Source: Siccirubricoccus deserti (lineage in GTDB: Bacteria > Pseudomonadota > Alphaproteobacteria > Acetobacterales > Acetobacteraceae). Taken from it: a DNA stretch of 64,000 bases. Below the pieces are notes generated by a model. The model searched no databases. It worked only from the letters and a program-made list of their open reading frames with translations, and had not been told where the DNA came from. Each line of letters starts with the position of its first letter. The stretch's first letter is position 1. A program made the translations under genes and the position numbers. The stretch covers positions 57,490 through 121,489 of the forward strand of contig NZ_JACOMF010000015.1 of the NCBI RefSeq assembly GCF_014283215.1. The letters run 5' to 3'. Below, one piece after another: positions 47,450 through 56,151 of the stretch.

Positions 47450-48196
47450 ATGATTCGCGTCATGACCTACAATGTGCACAGCTGCCGCGGCACCGACGGC
47501 CATCTCTCGCCCGAACGCATCGCCAGGGTGATCGGCGCGGCCCGGCCCGACATCGTGGCGCTGCAGGAACTCGATGTCGGGCGCGCCCGGAGCGGCAGCC
47601 TGGATCAGGCGGAGATCATTGCGCGCAGCATCAACATGGACTTCCACTTTCACCCTGCACTGCGGGTGGAGGAGGAGCGCTACGGCAATGCGATCCTGAC
47701 CTCCCTGCCCCTTCGTCTGGTCAAGACCGGGGCACTTCCTGGCTTGTCACGCCGGCCACTGCTGGAGCCACGTGGCGCGCTCTGGGTTGCTGTGGATGTC
47801 GGCGGCGGGACGGAGCTGCAGGTCGTCACCACCCATCTCGGACTGCGGGGAGACGAACGCCTGGCGCAAGCTGAGGCGCTGCTCGGGACAGCGTGGCTTG
47901 GCCATCCGGATTGCCGTACCAAGCCGATAGTGTTGCTCGGCGACTTCAATGCGCCGCCCCGGTCGCGCACCTACCGGCGACTGGCTGCGCAATTGCGTGA
48001 TGTCCAGGGCGTCCCACCCGGGCAGAGATCCGTCCCGACCTTTCCAGCACGATGGCCGCTGCTGCGCATCGATCATATCTTTCTTGGCCAGCGGGTCGAG
48101 GCGGTTCGGGTCGAGGTGCGCCGCGGCCCACTGGAGCGTCTGGCCTCGGACCATCTGCCGCTTGTCGCGGATCTGGTCATCCGGGCGGGACCTTGA
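47450..48196 (+). CDS. Endonuclease/exonuclease/phosphatase (EEP) family protein
   Basis: A 248-residue protein starting at ATG 47450 (an alternative ATG is at 47462). The EEP motifs are complete: Asn in VMTYNVHSC, Glu in ALQELDVG, THLGLRGDERLAQAEAL, Asp and Asn in LLGDFNAPPRSRTY, Asp/His in RIDHIFL, and the terminal SDHLPLVADL. Such Mg-dependent phosphodiesterases cleave DNA, RNA, sphingomyelin, phosphoinositides or similar. There is no signal peptide, so it is probably cytosolic. It overlaps the end of the Bug remnant region and has no clear operon partner. Confidence 0.9.
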   Translation: MIRVMTYNVHSCRGTDGHLSPERIARVIGAARPDIVALQELDVGRARSGSLDQAEIIARSINMDFHFHPALRVEEERYGNAILTSLPLRLVKTGALPGLSRRPLLEPRGALWVAVDVGGGTELQVVTTHLGLRGDERLAQAEALLGTAWLGHPDCRTKPIVLLGDFNAPPRSRTYRRLAAQLRDVQGVPPGQRSVPTFPARWPLLRIDHIFLGQRVEAVRVEVRRGPLERLASDHLPLVADLVIRAGP

Positions 48197-48435
48197 GCCG
48201 GCGCGGCATGGCACGGCTGCCACACATCCTCCGCCCGGATGCGGGACGGCCACAAAAGGAGCAAGAAGGCCAGGAGCACCGCCTTCAATGAGCGGCTGCA
48301 GGCACCGCTCGCCCGTCCAACGCATCAAGCCTGCCTGCGGTCGCCGCGGCCACACGGGCAGCATCCACCCCAAGGTAACGGCCGATCAGCCGTCCGCGGA
48401 ACCGGCGACAGCCCCCGCGTCCCGCACCACCTCGA

Positions 48436-50193
48436 TCATGCGGTGATGCCCAGCTCCCGCGCCTTGATCTGCAACGCGAGCACCTTCGAAAAGATACGGC
48501 ACTGCGCCAGCCCCCCGGCATGGAACCACAGCCCCTTCTGCCCAGTGGGCCGCCACATGCCCTGGAGTTCCCCTTCCTCGTCGAAGCCCCAGACGCGGCC
48601 GATTCGGTCTCCCACCGCGTCGCCCAGGAGCCGCCGCGCCGCCGCCGCCTGGCCCTCGTAGCCGGTGGCCAGCACGATCAGGTCGGCGGGCTTGACGCTG
48701 CCGTCCTTCATCATCGCGCCCGCGGTCCCGAAGCGCTCGATGTCGTCGAACTGCATCAGCCCGACGCGGCCGTCGATGATCATCTGCGAACAGCCTGCGT
48801 CGAAGTAATAGCCGCCGCCGCGCTTCAGATACATGATCTGCCAGCCGGTATCATCCTCTCCGAAGCTCAGGCGGAAGCCGCGTCGTTCCAGGCCTTCCAA
48901 CAGCTCCCGGTCCGCCGCACGGTTCATCGCCGTCATGCGCTGGTGCGAACGGCGATAGATCGGGAAGGGAAAGGATGTGGCGAGCAGGTCGCAATCCTCG
49001 AAGGAGATATCCTCGTCATAGAGCGCGTAGGGCGCCTGCGCCTCCTTCAGGCTCACCACCAGGCTCGGCCGGCGCTGGATCAGCGTCACCTCCGCCGCAC
49101 CGGAGACGCAGAGGTCCTGCGCCACGTCATGCCCCGAGGTGCCGGTGCCCAGCACCAGCGCGCGCTTGCCCTTCCAGTCCAACCCGCTGCCATAGCTGCT
49201 CGAATGCCGCACCTCGCCGCCGAACTCCTTCAGCCCCGGCAGGTCTGGCATGACCGGCGTGGTGCTGACCCCATTGGCGAAGATGATGTGGCGCGGCTGC
49301 ATGCGCCGCTCCGTGCCGTCGCCGCGCTTCAGCGTCACATCCCAGCGCTGCGTCGCCTCGTCCCAGCTGCCGCCGGTGAGCTCGGTCTGCGTCCAGACGT
49401 TGAGCTCCATCGCCTCGGCATAGATCTCGAACCAATTGGCCAGCATGTCCTTCGGGATGAAGACCGGCCAGGACCGCGGGAAGGGCATGTAGGGCAGGTG
49501 GTTGACGCGCGTCTCGTTGTGCAGGGTCAGCGCATGGTAGCGGCGGCGCCAGCTGTCGCCGATCCGCGCTTCCCGGTCCACCACCAGCGTATCCACGCCG
49601 AGTTGCGTCAGCCGCGCCGCGACCGACAGTCCCGCCTGCGCAGCGCCCACCACCAGCACGGCGGGGTCGCGGTCGGCATAGGCGCGCGCCTTGTTGCGCC
49701 GGTCGAGCCAGTTCTCCCCGCCGAAATTCCGCTTCCAGTCGACGTTCTGCCAGCGCTTGCCGTTGGCCGGATCCTCATGGCCGCGGATCTCGTCCAGCGT
49801 GGTCATCAGCGTCCAGGCGCGCGGCTGTCCGCCTTCGGAGACCAGGCGCACCACGCCGTTGCAGGGGCCGACCGAGGTTTCGAAGGTGAAGATCGCCTCG
49901 GTCGCCTCGGTTCCCGCGCGCTGCACGCGCCGCGGCGGCGTGCGGCCGGCTGCGAGGACCAGGTTGCGCGGCGCCATGCGCGCCAGGGTCGGCACCATCC
50001 GCTCGGCGATTGAGGCGGCCCCGGAAGTCGTTCGCAGGTTCCAGGTGAAGGCGAGGATGTCGCGCCAGTGGCATTCGCTGGCGAAGAGTGCTGCGATGCG
50101 CGCGGCCTCGCCGGAGGTCAGCGCCGCCTCGAAATCGTCAAGCCAGGCCTTGGTTGCGGCCTCCGCAGAAATGCCGGTCAGGATGCCATCCAT
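48436..50193 (-). CDS. Flavin-containing monooxygenase (FMO/YUCCA-like) with N-terminal SnoaL-like domain
   Basis: A 585-residue protein. I start at ATG 50193, ten bases after GGAGGG; a TTG 18 bases upstream overlaps that site. Residues 1-150 resemble a SnoaL/NTF2-like fold (WLDDFEAALTSGEAARIAAL, then HWRDILAFTWNLRT). The rest is an FMO: FAD motif VLVVGAAQAGLSVAARLTQLG near residue 180, the FMO fingerprint FGGEVRHSSSYGSG, NADP motif VLGTGTSGHDVAQDL and LATGYEGQ. Such fusions, often annotated as NAD(P)/FAD-dependent oxidoreductases, hydroxylate unknown substrates. It is monocistronic next to the CoA-ester gene graveyard. Confidence 0.9.
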   Translation of the reverse strand: MDGILTGISAEAATKAWLDDFEAALTSGEAARIAALFASECHWRDILAFTWNLRTTSGAASIAERMVPTLARMAPRNLVLAAGRTPPRRVQRAGTEATEAIFTFETSVGPCNGVVRLVSEGGQPRAWTLMTTLDEIRGHEDPANGKRWQNVDWKRNFGGENWLDRRNKARAYADRDPAVLVVGAAQAGLSVAARLTQLGVDTLVVDREARIGDSWRRRYHALTLHNETRVNHLPYMPFPRSWPVFIPKDMLANWFEIYAEAMELNVWTQTELTGGSWDEATQRWDVTLKRGDGTERRMQPRHIIFANGVSTTPVMPDLPGLKEFGGEVRHSSSYGSGLDWKGKRALVLGTGTSGHDVAQDLCVSGAAEVTLIQRRPSLVVSLKEAQAPYALYDEDISFEDCDLLATSFPFPIYRRSHQRMTAMNRAADRELLEGLERRGFRLSFGEDDTGWQIMYLKRGGGYYFDAGCSQMIIDGRVGLMQFDDIERFGTAGAMMKDGSVKPADLIVLATGYEGQAAAARRLLGDAVGDRIGRVWGFDEEGELQGMWRPTGQKGLWFHAGGLAQCRIFSKVLALQIKARELGITA

Positions 50194-50404
50194 GGCGCCG
50201 TTTCCCTCCAATGCCGATCCTCGCCGCGGCGAGGATGCTTTGCCCGGATGCTAATCGCCACCCGCCTATGCGGCAAGGCGCCGCCGGCCTTGGGCGGATA
50301 CAACGACCTGGTACAGTTCACGCCATTCCGGCTCGGGCCTGCGCGTCATGTCGAGGCCGGTGACGATGGCCCCCGACCGGGCGGCTCCGCCACCAGTACT
50401 CCAC

Positions 50405-50800
50405 CATGTGATCGACAGCATGGCCGCGCTTCAGTATCAGCATCCTACGCCCGAAGCTCATGCAGACGGTGCCGTCCGCCTCCTTCCCCATGGTGCGCAG
50501 GGTGACGACATCCTGGGTCGGGCGCTTGGTCGATTTCCGTTTCGCCAGCACCTCGGGTTCCGCGTAAAGCGTATCGCCGATGAAGACCGATGCGGTCCGG
50601 CGATGTCGTTCCAACCGAGATTGCCGATCGCCTTCTGGCTGAGGTCGCTGACGCTTGTCCCGGCGATGACGGACAGGGTGAGGCAGCTGTTCACCAGCGG
50701 CCGCCCGGACTCCGGCCTCGCCGCATAGGCCATGCCGAAGTGCAGCGGGTGGGTGTTCATCGTCAGTCGGGTGAATCAGGTGTTGTCGGTCTCCGAGGGA
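50405..50800 (-). pseudogene. MaoC-family dehydratase, inactivated by nonsense and frameshift
   Basis: On the minus strand: SETDNT, a stop (TGA at 50776-50778, where relatives have Trp), FTRLTMNTHPLHF, then RPLVNSCLTLSVIAG and SDLSQKAIGNLGWND; a one-base shift near 50590-50610 moves to VFIGDTLYAEPEVLAKRKS, RPTQDVVTLRTMGKEADGTV and KRGHAVDH. This is the text of MaoC-like enoyl-CoA/mesaconyl-CoA hydratases. The 5' end is missing and abuts the acyl-CoA dehydrogenase remnant. The TGG to TGA change plus a single indel indicate fairly recent inactivation. Confidence 0.8.
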
Positions 50801-50950
50801 TTACCTGATGCTTGCAACCGACTTGCCGAAGGTCCTGCGCAGCTGGGCGTATTTGGTGGCCATACGCAGCGCCCCCTCCGGCGAGCCGACCGCGAGAGGC
50901 AATGTTGATGCGGCCGAGTTCCAGCCTGCCGAACGCTTTAACCATGAGCT
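50801..50950 (-). pseudogene. Acyl-CoA dehydrogenase fragment
   Basis: About 45 residues of an acyl-CoA dehydrogenase middle region, in two frames: GRLELGRINIA (frame one), then AVGSPEGALRMATKYAQLRR and TFGKSVASI (frame two). Intact relatives read RGLEVGRINIAARAVG, then ALxxAxxYAxxRxxFGKPI. The remainder of the gene is gone. It continues directly into the MaoC remnant, so a deletion fused the two genes. Confidence 0.65.
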
Positions 50951-51041
50951 GACGCTGCAGCGGCATGGCTGAGCGGAACTGCGGCAGCTTGCGGTCCCGG
51001 CTGAGCGCCGATCCGCCGTGACCTGGTGCTTGCAGAACGGA

Positions 51042-51440
51042 CCAGGACTGGACGGCATCGTGCTGCCGATGCTGGAGGCGCCGGCGCAACTGGTGGCGGT
51101 CGATTGGGCCATGGCGGCTTTGGAACGGCAACGCGGCCTGCCGGAGCGCGGCATCGACCTGATGCCGATCATCGAAATCGGGCGCGGCCTGGCCGCCTGC
51201 CGCGAGCTGGCGGCGGCGGCGAGCCTGGGTGGGCGGGTCCGGCGGCTGGCCTTCGGGGCGGGCGAATATCCGCTGGACCTCGGGATCACCTGGATGCGCG
51301 ACGAGGCGGAACTCGCAACGGCGCGCAGCGAGGTGGTGCTGGCCAGCCGCTGCGCCGGGCTGGAGCCGCCGATCGACACCGTATTCCCCGAACGAAGCGA
51401 AGCCTCCAATCCCGGTACCAGGCATCGGCCGACCCGCTAA
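51042..51440 (+). pseudogene. HpcH/HpaI (CitE-like) CoA-ester lyase, truncated at both ends
   Basis: A single open frame carrying the central part of a citrate-lyase-beta-like enzyme: GLDGIVLPMLEAPAQLVAVD, GLPERGIDLMPIIEIGRGLA, RVRRLAFGAGEYPLDLGITW and SEVVLASRCAGLEPPIDTVF. The first barrel strands and the last third are missing; after DTVF the frame runs into unrelated text. The position that is usually Asp (Mg ligand, FGAADYxxDLG) is Glu here. Relatives cleave malyl- or beta-methylmalyl-CoA. It faces away from the MaoC and acyl-CoA dehydrogenase remnants. Confidence 0.75.
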
Positions 51441-51473
51441 CGGCATGTGTTGCTCCGGCAGGTCATTTACGAT

Positions 51474-51493
51474 ATTGCGTATCATTCGCAAAT
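51474..51493. promoter_or_regulatory. Fur-box-like inverted repeat
   Basis: The core TTGCGTATCATTCGCAA (51475-51491) is a near-perfect inverted repeat with arms TTGCG/CGCAA and central AT-rich ATCATT, close to the GCGAATNATTCGC pattern of bacterial Fur sites. It lies about 20-50 bases upstream of the first gene of a set typical of ferric-siderophore reduction, so iron-dependent repression is inferred. Confidence 0.6.
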
Positions 51494-51540
51494 TGGGTGT
51501 TGGCCGGCGTATGGTGCAGCGAGATGCGGGATCGGCGGCG

Positions 51541-52248
51541 ATGCGTACCGTCCCAGGGACGGCACGGGGTCAGGTCCATCCTGTGTCCGGGCCAGCCGCA
51601 ACATCAGGGGCTGCGAGCCGGTCCGATGCAGCGAGGTCGCGCGGCAACCGTTCCTTCTGGCTGAAGCATCTGCACCAATGGCACTGGGTCAGCGCCGCCC
51701 TGTGCCTCGTCGGCATGCTGCTCTTCGCCGTCACCGGCATCACCCTCAACCACGCTGCCGATATCGGCGCGACGCCGCAGGTCACCACCCGCAACGCAAC
51801 CCTGCCGGCCGGCCTTTTGAATCAGACCCCCGACTCCGCGCCCGATGGGAAGCATCCCCTGCCGGCCCCGCTCCACGCCTGGATCAGCCAGGAGTTCAGC
51901 GTGAGCGCAGCAGGGCGCGAGGCGGAGTGGTCGGGCACCGACATCTACCTCGCGCTGCCGCGGCCGGGCGGCGATGGCTGGCTCAGCATCGACCGCGAGA
52001 CCGGCGAGGCGACGCATGAGGTCACCACCCGCGGCTGGATCGGGTATCTCAACGACCTGCACAAGGGCCGCGACACCGGCTGGGCCTGGCGCTGGTTCAT
52101 CGATGTCTTCGCCGCGGCCTGCCTGGTCTTCTGCGCCACCGGCCTGGTGCTGCTGAAGCTGCATGCGGGGGCGCGCCCGGCCACCTGGCCGGTGGTCGGG
52201 CTGGGCCTCGTGGTGCCGCTGATCCTGGCCATCCTGTTCATCCATTGA
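51541..52248 (+). CDS. PepSY-associated TM protein
   Basis: A 235-residue membrane protein. The frame allows starts at ATG 51511 and ATG 51541; I prefer the latter, but family members begin just before FWLKHLHQWHWVSAALC, so even that gives a long leader. Helix one (LCLVGMLLFAVTGITLNHA), a periplasmic PepSY-like domain, GYLNDLHKGRDTGWAWRWFI with conserved His and Asp, and two C-terminal helices are seen. Related proteins reside in the inner membrane and are linked to reduction of ferric siderophores. It is the first gene behind the Fur-like box; its stop overlaps the next frame. Confidence 0.85.
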   Translation: MRTVPGTARGQVHPVSGPAATSGAASRSDAARSRGNRSFWLKHLHQWHWVSAALCLVGMLLFAVTGITLNHAADIGATPQVTTRNATLPAGLLNQTPDSAPDGKHPLPAPLHAWISQEFSVSAAGREAEWSGTDIYLALPRPGGDGWLSIDRETGEATHEVTTRGWIGYLNDLHKGRDTGWAWRWFIDVFAAACLVFCATGLVLLKLHAGARPATWPVVGLGLVVPLILAILFIH

Positions 52249-52259
52249 TGAGGCGTTCC

Positions 52260-52772
52260 ATGCGCATCCTGCCCATTCTCGCCGCCGCCGGCATGGCCAC
52301 CGCGCCCGCCGCGGCGGCGGAGCTCAGCGTGACGGTGGAGGTTCCGCGCCTCAACGTGGCGGAATATCACCGGCCCTACGTCGCGATTTGGGTGGAGCGC
52401 GCGGACCAGCAGGCCGCCGCCACCCTCGCGGTCTGGTACGACCTCGACATGCGGAACAACGAGGGCGAGAAATGGCTGAAGGACATCCGCCAGTGGTGGC
52501 GCCGCGCCGGGCGTGAGATGCGCATGCCGGTCGATGGCGTCAGCGGCGCGACCCGCGCTCCTGGCCGCCACACCCAGGCCTTCGGCGCGGCGAGAGGCCC
52601 GCTCTCCGAGCTTCCGCCCGGCACCTACAATCTGGTGGTGGAGGCGGCGCGGGAGGTCGGCGGGCGCGAGATGCTGCGCCTGCCCTTCCAGTGGCCGCCC
52701 ACCGCCCCCCAGACCGCCGAAGCCCGGGGCAGCAGCGAGCTCGGCGCCGTGGCCATCAACGTCAAGCCGTGA
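52260..52772 (+). CDS. DUF2271 domain protein, exported
   Basis: A 170-residue protein starting at ATG 52260 (GAGG six bases upstream); ATG 52248 overlapping the previous stop is the alternative. A Sec signal (ILPILAAAGMATAPAAAA) is followed by a beta-sandwich text typical of DUF2271: YVAIWVERADQQAAATLAVW, the KWLKDIRQWWRRAGRE segment and VDGVSGATRAPG. Homologues regularly accompany PepSY-TM and DUF4198 genes next to TonB-dependent receptors. The biochemical role is unknown. It is periplasmic and part of the Fur-linked operon. Confidence 0.87.
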   Translation: MRILPILAAAGMATAPAAAAELSVTVEVPRLNVAEYHRPYVAIWVERADQQAAATLAVWYDLDMRNNEGEKWLKDIRQWWRRAGREMRMPVDGVSGATRAPGRHTQAFGAARGPLSELPPGTYNLVVEAAREVGGREMLRLPFQWPPTAPQTAEARGSSELGAVAINVKP

Positions 52773-52793
52773 GGCGATAGAGGAGTGGCGATC

Positions 52794-53612
52794 ATGAGGC
52801 TTTCCCGAACTCTCCCGGCTTGCCGACGGCTGCTGCTCGCGGTCGTCATGCTCCTGCCCCTGCCGGCCACGGCGCACCGTGCCTGGATGCTGCCTTCGGC
52901 CACCGTGCTGTCGGGCGAGAATCCCTGGGTCACGGTGGATGCCGCGATCTCCAACGACCTGTTTTACTTCGAGCACATGCCGATGCCGCTCGACGGGCTG
53001 CTGATCACCGCCCCGGATGGCTCACGGGCGGAGGCCGAGAACCAGGCCCGTGGCCGCTACCGCAGCACCTTCGACTTCCAGCTCAAGCAGGCCGGCACCT
53101 ACCGGGTCGCGGTGGCCGGCGACACGATGATGGCGTCCTGGCAGCAGGACGGGCAGCCGCGCCGCTGGCGCGGCTCGCGGGAAGCCTTCGCGCGCGAGGT
53201 CCCGGCCACTGCCGAGGGGCTGCGCGTGACCTTCGGCCAGCGCCGGGTCGAGTTCTTCGTCACCCGCGGCGCGCCGACCGACCGCGCGCTGCAGCCGACG
53301 AATGAAGGGCTGGAGCTGGTGCCGGTCACCCATCCGAATGATCTGGTCGCGGGCGAGCCGGCCCGGTTCCGCCTGCTGCTGGACGGCAAGCCGGCAACCG
53401 GGGTCGAGGTCTCGGTGATCGCCGGCGGCATCCGCTACCGCGACAACCTCGGCGAGACGAAGGTGAAGGCCGACGAGGCGGGGCTGATCGAGGTGCGGTG
53501 GCAGGGCCCCGGCATGTACTGGCTGAGCGGGTCGGTGCGCGACGACCGCTCCGGCATCCCGAACGTCCAGCGCAACGCCAGCTATGTCGCGACCTTCGAG
53601 GTCCTGCCTTGA
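52794..53612 (+). CDS. DUF4198 domain protein, exported
   Basis: A 272-residue periplasmic protein; ATG 52794 has AGGAG eight bases upstream. The signal ends at PATAHRAW, and the mature N-terminal His (HRAWMLPSATVL) is a family hallmark that resembles metal-binding N-termini. Further marks are GENPWVTVDAAISNDLFYFE, a first beta-sandwich, and an Ig-like C-terminal domain with GVEVSVIAGGIRYRDNLGET. DUF4198 proteins are found with nickel, cobalt or iron uptake systems. It sits between DUF2271 and ApbE genes. Confidence 0.88.
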   Translation: MRLSRTLPACRRLLLAVVMLLPLPATAHRAWMLPSATVLSGENPWVTVDAAISNDLFYFEHMPMPLDGLLITAPDGSRAEAENQARGRYRSTFDFQLKQAGTYRVAVAGDTMMASWQQDGQPRRWRGSREAFAREVPATAEGLRVTFGQRRVEFFVTRGAPTDRALQPTNEGLELVPVTHPNDLVAGEPARFRLLLDGKPATGVEVSVIAGGIRYRDNLGETKVKADEAGLIEVRWQGPGMYWLSGSVRDDRSGIPNVQRNASYVATFEVLP

Positions 53613-53646
53613 GGCCAGGCCGCAGGGCTGACGCACGCGGTACCCC

Positions 53647-54654
53647 ATGCCGCGCATCCTGATCCCCACGCTCCAGGCCGCGCCGGGACGGCCCGCGGGC
53701 GACCGCGTGCAGGCCCTGGATGGTGCCACCATGGGCACGCGCTGGTCGGTCCGCTGGGTCGGTAGCGCCCGTCCGGAGGTATTGCGGGCCAGGATCCAGG
53801 CCCGGCTCGACATCGTCGTGGCGCAGATGAGCGGCTGGGAGCCGGGCTCTGATCTCAGCCGCTTCAACCGTGCCCCGGCCGGCAGCTGGCAGCGCCTGCC
53901 CGCCGAGTTCCTCGCCGTGCTGGACTGCGCCCTGGCGATCGCCGCCGAGACCGGCGGCGCCTTCGACCCCAGCATCGGCAGGCTGGTGGATCTGTGGGGC
54001 TTCGGCCCGCGGCCCGCCCCAACACCCGGCCCGCCCGGGGCTGAGTTGCTGGCCCCGGCCCGGGCCGGCGGCGGCTGGCAAAGGCTCCGGCTGGATGTCC
54101 CGGGCGGGCGGGCGCTGCAGCCGGGCGGCCTCGGCCTCGACCTTTCCGGCATCGCCAAGGGCTATGCGGTGGATCTGGTCGCGGAGGCCCTCGCCACGGC
54201 GGGAGTCGCCGCCTTCCTGGTCGAGATCGGCGGCGAGTTGCGCGGCCAGGGCATGAAGCCGGACGGCACGCCCTGGTGGGTCGCGCTGGAGACACCACCA
54301 GGGGAGCAGCCAATGGAGGCGGCCGGGGGCGAGGAATACGTCGTCGCCCTGCACGGCCTGTCCGTCGCCACCTCGGGCGACTACCGGCGATTCTTCCAGC
54401 ATGGCGGACGACGCTACGGTCATACGCTGGACCCGCGCACCGGCTGGCCGGTGGAGGAGAGCCTCGCCTCGGTCACCGTCCTGCACCCGAACTGCATGCG
54501 CGCCGATGCGCTGGCCACCGCGCTCAGCGTGCTGGGGACCGAGGCAGGGCTTCATCATGCAAGGCGGCACGGCATCGCCGCGCGCTTCCTGACGCGCGAG
54601 GCCGGCCGGCTGCGCGAGCATGTCTCCCCCGCCTTCGCCGCGATGCTCGACTGA
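53647..54654 (+). CDS. apbE: FAD:protein FMN transferase
   Basis: A 335-residue ApbE-family enzyme that attaches FMN from FAD to Thr or Ser of target flavoproteins. Marks are GATMGTRWSVRWVG near residue 26, SDLSRFNRAP, DPSIGRLVDLWGFGP, LDLSGIAKGYAVDLVAEAL, and the Mg/FAD region GHTLDPRTGWPV with MRADALATALSVLG. There is no clear signal peptide, which suggests a cytosolic or non-canonically exported form. In this gene set it probably flavinylates a membrane or periplasmic partner, perhaps the PepSY or flavodoxin reductase protein (inference). Confidence 0.93.
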   Translation: MPRILIPTLQAAPGRPAGDRVQALDGATMGTRWSVRWVGSARPEVLRARIQARLDIVVAQMSGWEPGSDLSRFNRAPAGSWQRLPAEFLAVLDCALAIAAETGGAFDPSIGRLVDLWGFGPRPAPTPGPPGAELLAPARAGGGWQRLRLDVPGGRALQPGGLGLDLSGIAKGYAVDLVAEALATAGVAAFLVEIGGELRGQGMKPDGTPWWVALETPPGEQPMEAAGGEEYVVALHGLSVATSGDYRRFFQHGGRRYGHTLDPRTGWPVEESLASVTVLHPNCMRADALATALSVLGTEAGLHHARRHGIAARFLTREAGRLREHVSPAFAAMLD

Positions 54655-54666
54655 GATGTGGCGGCC

Positions 54667-56151
54667 ATGATGTCCGAGCCGCGACGCCTGCTGGCGGCGC
54701 TCACCGTGCTGCTGCTCTACCTCGGCTTTTGCGCCCTGGTGATGCTGCGCGCCAGGCGCCGGCATCGCCGCAGCGTGGCGCCGGAGGATGCGGCGCCGGC
54801 ACTGCTCGTCGCCCATGCCAGCCAGACCGGCTTTGCCGAGGAGCTCGCCTGGCGCAGCGCGGAGTTGCTGCGGACCGCGGCGCTGCCGGTGCGCGTCGAG
54901 GCGCTCGGCGCCCTGTCCTCCGACTCCCTGGCCGTGGCGGGCCGCGCCCTCTTCGTTGTCAGCACCACCGGCGAGGGCGACGCCCCCGACAGCGCCGCGC
55001 GCTTCCTGCGCAGGGTCATGGCCGGCACGCCCGATCTCTCGCGCCTCGGCTTCGGCATACTGGCGCTCGGCGACCGCAGCTACGCCCGCTACTGCGCCTT
55101 CGGCCGCAGCCTGGACGCCTGGCTGAGGCAGTGTGGCGCCACGCCGCTCTTCGACAGGGTTGAGGTGGATGACGGCGAGGAAGGGGCGCTGCGGCACTGG
55201 CAGCACCATCTCGGCCGCCTGGCCGGCACGACTGAGCTGCCGGACTGGGAGGCGCCACACTTCGACGCGTGGCGGCTGGTCGAGCGCCGGCTGCTCAATC
55301 CCGGCAGCCAGGGCGGCCCGGCCTTCCACCTGGCGCTGGAGCCCATCGCAGGCGCGCCACGCTGGTGTGCCGGCGACATTGCCGAGATCGGACCGCGCAA
55401 TGCCGCTGAGGCGGTGGCGGGTTTCCTCCATCGCCTCGGTCTCGGCTCCGCCGAGGGTTTCGAGGATCGGCTGCTGCCGCAGGAGCCCGAGGCGATCGCC
55501 GCACTGGCCGGCCTGCCGCCAGCGGAGCTGCGCCGGCGGCTGCCACCCCTGCCGCACCGGGAATACTCCATCGCCTCTTTGCCGGAAGATGGGCGCCTCG
55601 AATTGCTGGTGCGGCAGGTGCGACGGCCCGATGGAAGGCTCGGCCTCGGCTCCGGCTGGCTCACCGCCCATGCCCCGCTGGGCGGTGCCATCGCGCTTCG
55701 GGTGCGGACCAACCGCAGCTTCCACCCGCCGGAGCCGGGCCGGCCGCTGATCCTCATCGGCAATGGGACCGGGCTGGCTGGGCTGCGGGCGCATCTGCGG
55801 GCCCGCCGCGCTGCGGGGCAGCGCCGCAATTGGCTGCTCTTTGGCGAGCGGAGCCGGGGCTGCGATTTCTTCCATCGCACGGAGATCGAGGCCTGCTGCG
55901 CCGAGGGCAGCCTCCAGCGCCTCGACCTCGCCTTCTCCCGCGACCAGGCAGAGCGGATCCATGTGCAGCACCGGCTGCGCGAGGCTGCCGAAGAGCTGCG
56001 CCGCTGGGTGGACGAGGGCGCTGCGATCTATGTCTGCGGCAGTCTCGAGGGCATGGCCGGCGATGTGCAAGCCGCGCTGGCCGACATTCTTGGCACAGCG
56101 GCCCTGAAAGCGCTGACGGACAGCGGCCGCTATCGACGGGACGTCTACTGA
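54667..56151 (+). CDS. Membrane-anchored flavodoxin/FAD/NADPH reductase (sulfite-reductase flavoprotein-like)
   Basis: A 494-residue diflavin reductase; ATG 54667 starts twelve bases after the apbE stop. Residues 8-28 form a membrane anchor (LLAALTVLLLYLGFCALVML). The flavodoxin domain follows: LLVAHASQTGFAEELAWRSA, STTGEGDAPDSAARF, LALGDRSYARYCAFGR. The FAD domain has REYSIASLPEDGRLELLV, the NADPH part LILIGNGTGLAGLRAHLRA, and YVCGSLEGMAGDV. The order matches CysJ and cytochrome P450 reductase. Together with PepSY-TM it may form an inner-membrane system moving NADPH electrons to periplasmic ferric iron. Confidence 0.92.
   Translation: MMSEPRRLLAALTVLLLYLGFCALVMLRARRRHRRSVAPEDAAPALLVAHASQTGFAEELAWRSAELLRTAALPVRVEALGALSSDSLAVAGRALFVVSTTGEGDAPDSAARFLRRVMAGTPDLSRLGFGILALGDRSYARYCAFGRSLDAWLRQCGATPLFDRVEVDDGEEGALRHWQHHLGRLAGTTELPDWEAPHFDAWRLVERRLLNPGSQGGPAFHLALEPIAGAPRWCAGDIAEIGPRNAAEAVAGFLHRLGLGSAEGFEDRLLPQEPEAIAALAGLPPAELRRRLPPLPHREYSIASLPEDGRLELLVRQVRRPDGRLGLGSGWLTAHAPLGGAIALRVRTNRSFHPPEPGRPLILIGNGTGLAGLRAHLRARRAAGQRRNWLLFGERSRGCDFFHRTEIEACCAEGSLQRLDLAFSRDQAERIHVQHRLREAAEELRRWVDEGAAIYVCGSLEGMAGDVQAALADILGTAALKALTDSGRYRRDVY

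Noticed and set aside
48073..48288. A 71-codon minus-strand frame beginning like a signal peptide (MKAVLLAFLLLLWPSRIRA)
   Set aside because: Start codon is TTG without a convincing ribosome site, most of it is antisense to the EEP gene, and nothing after the leader resembles a protein family.
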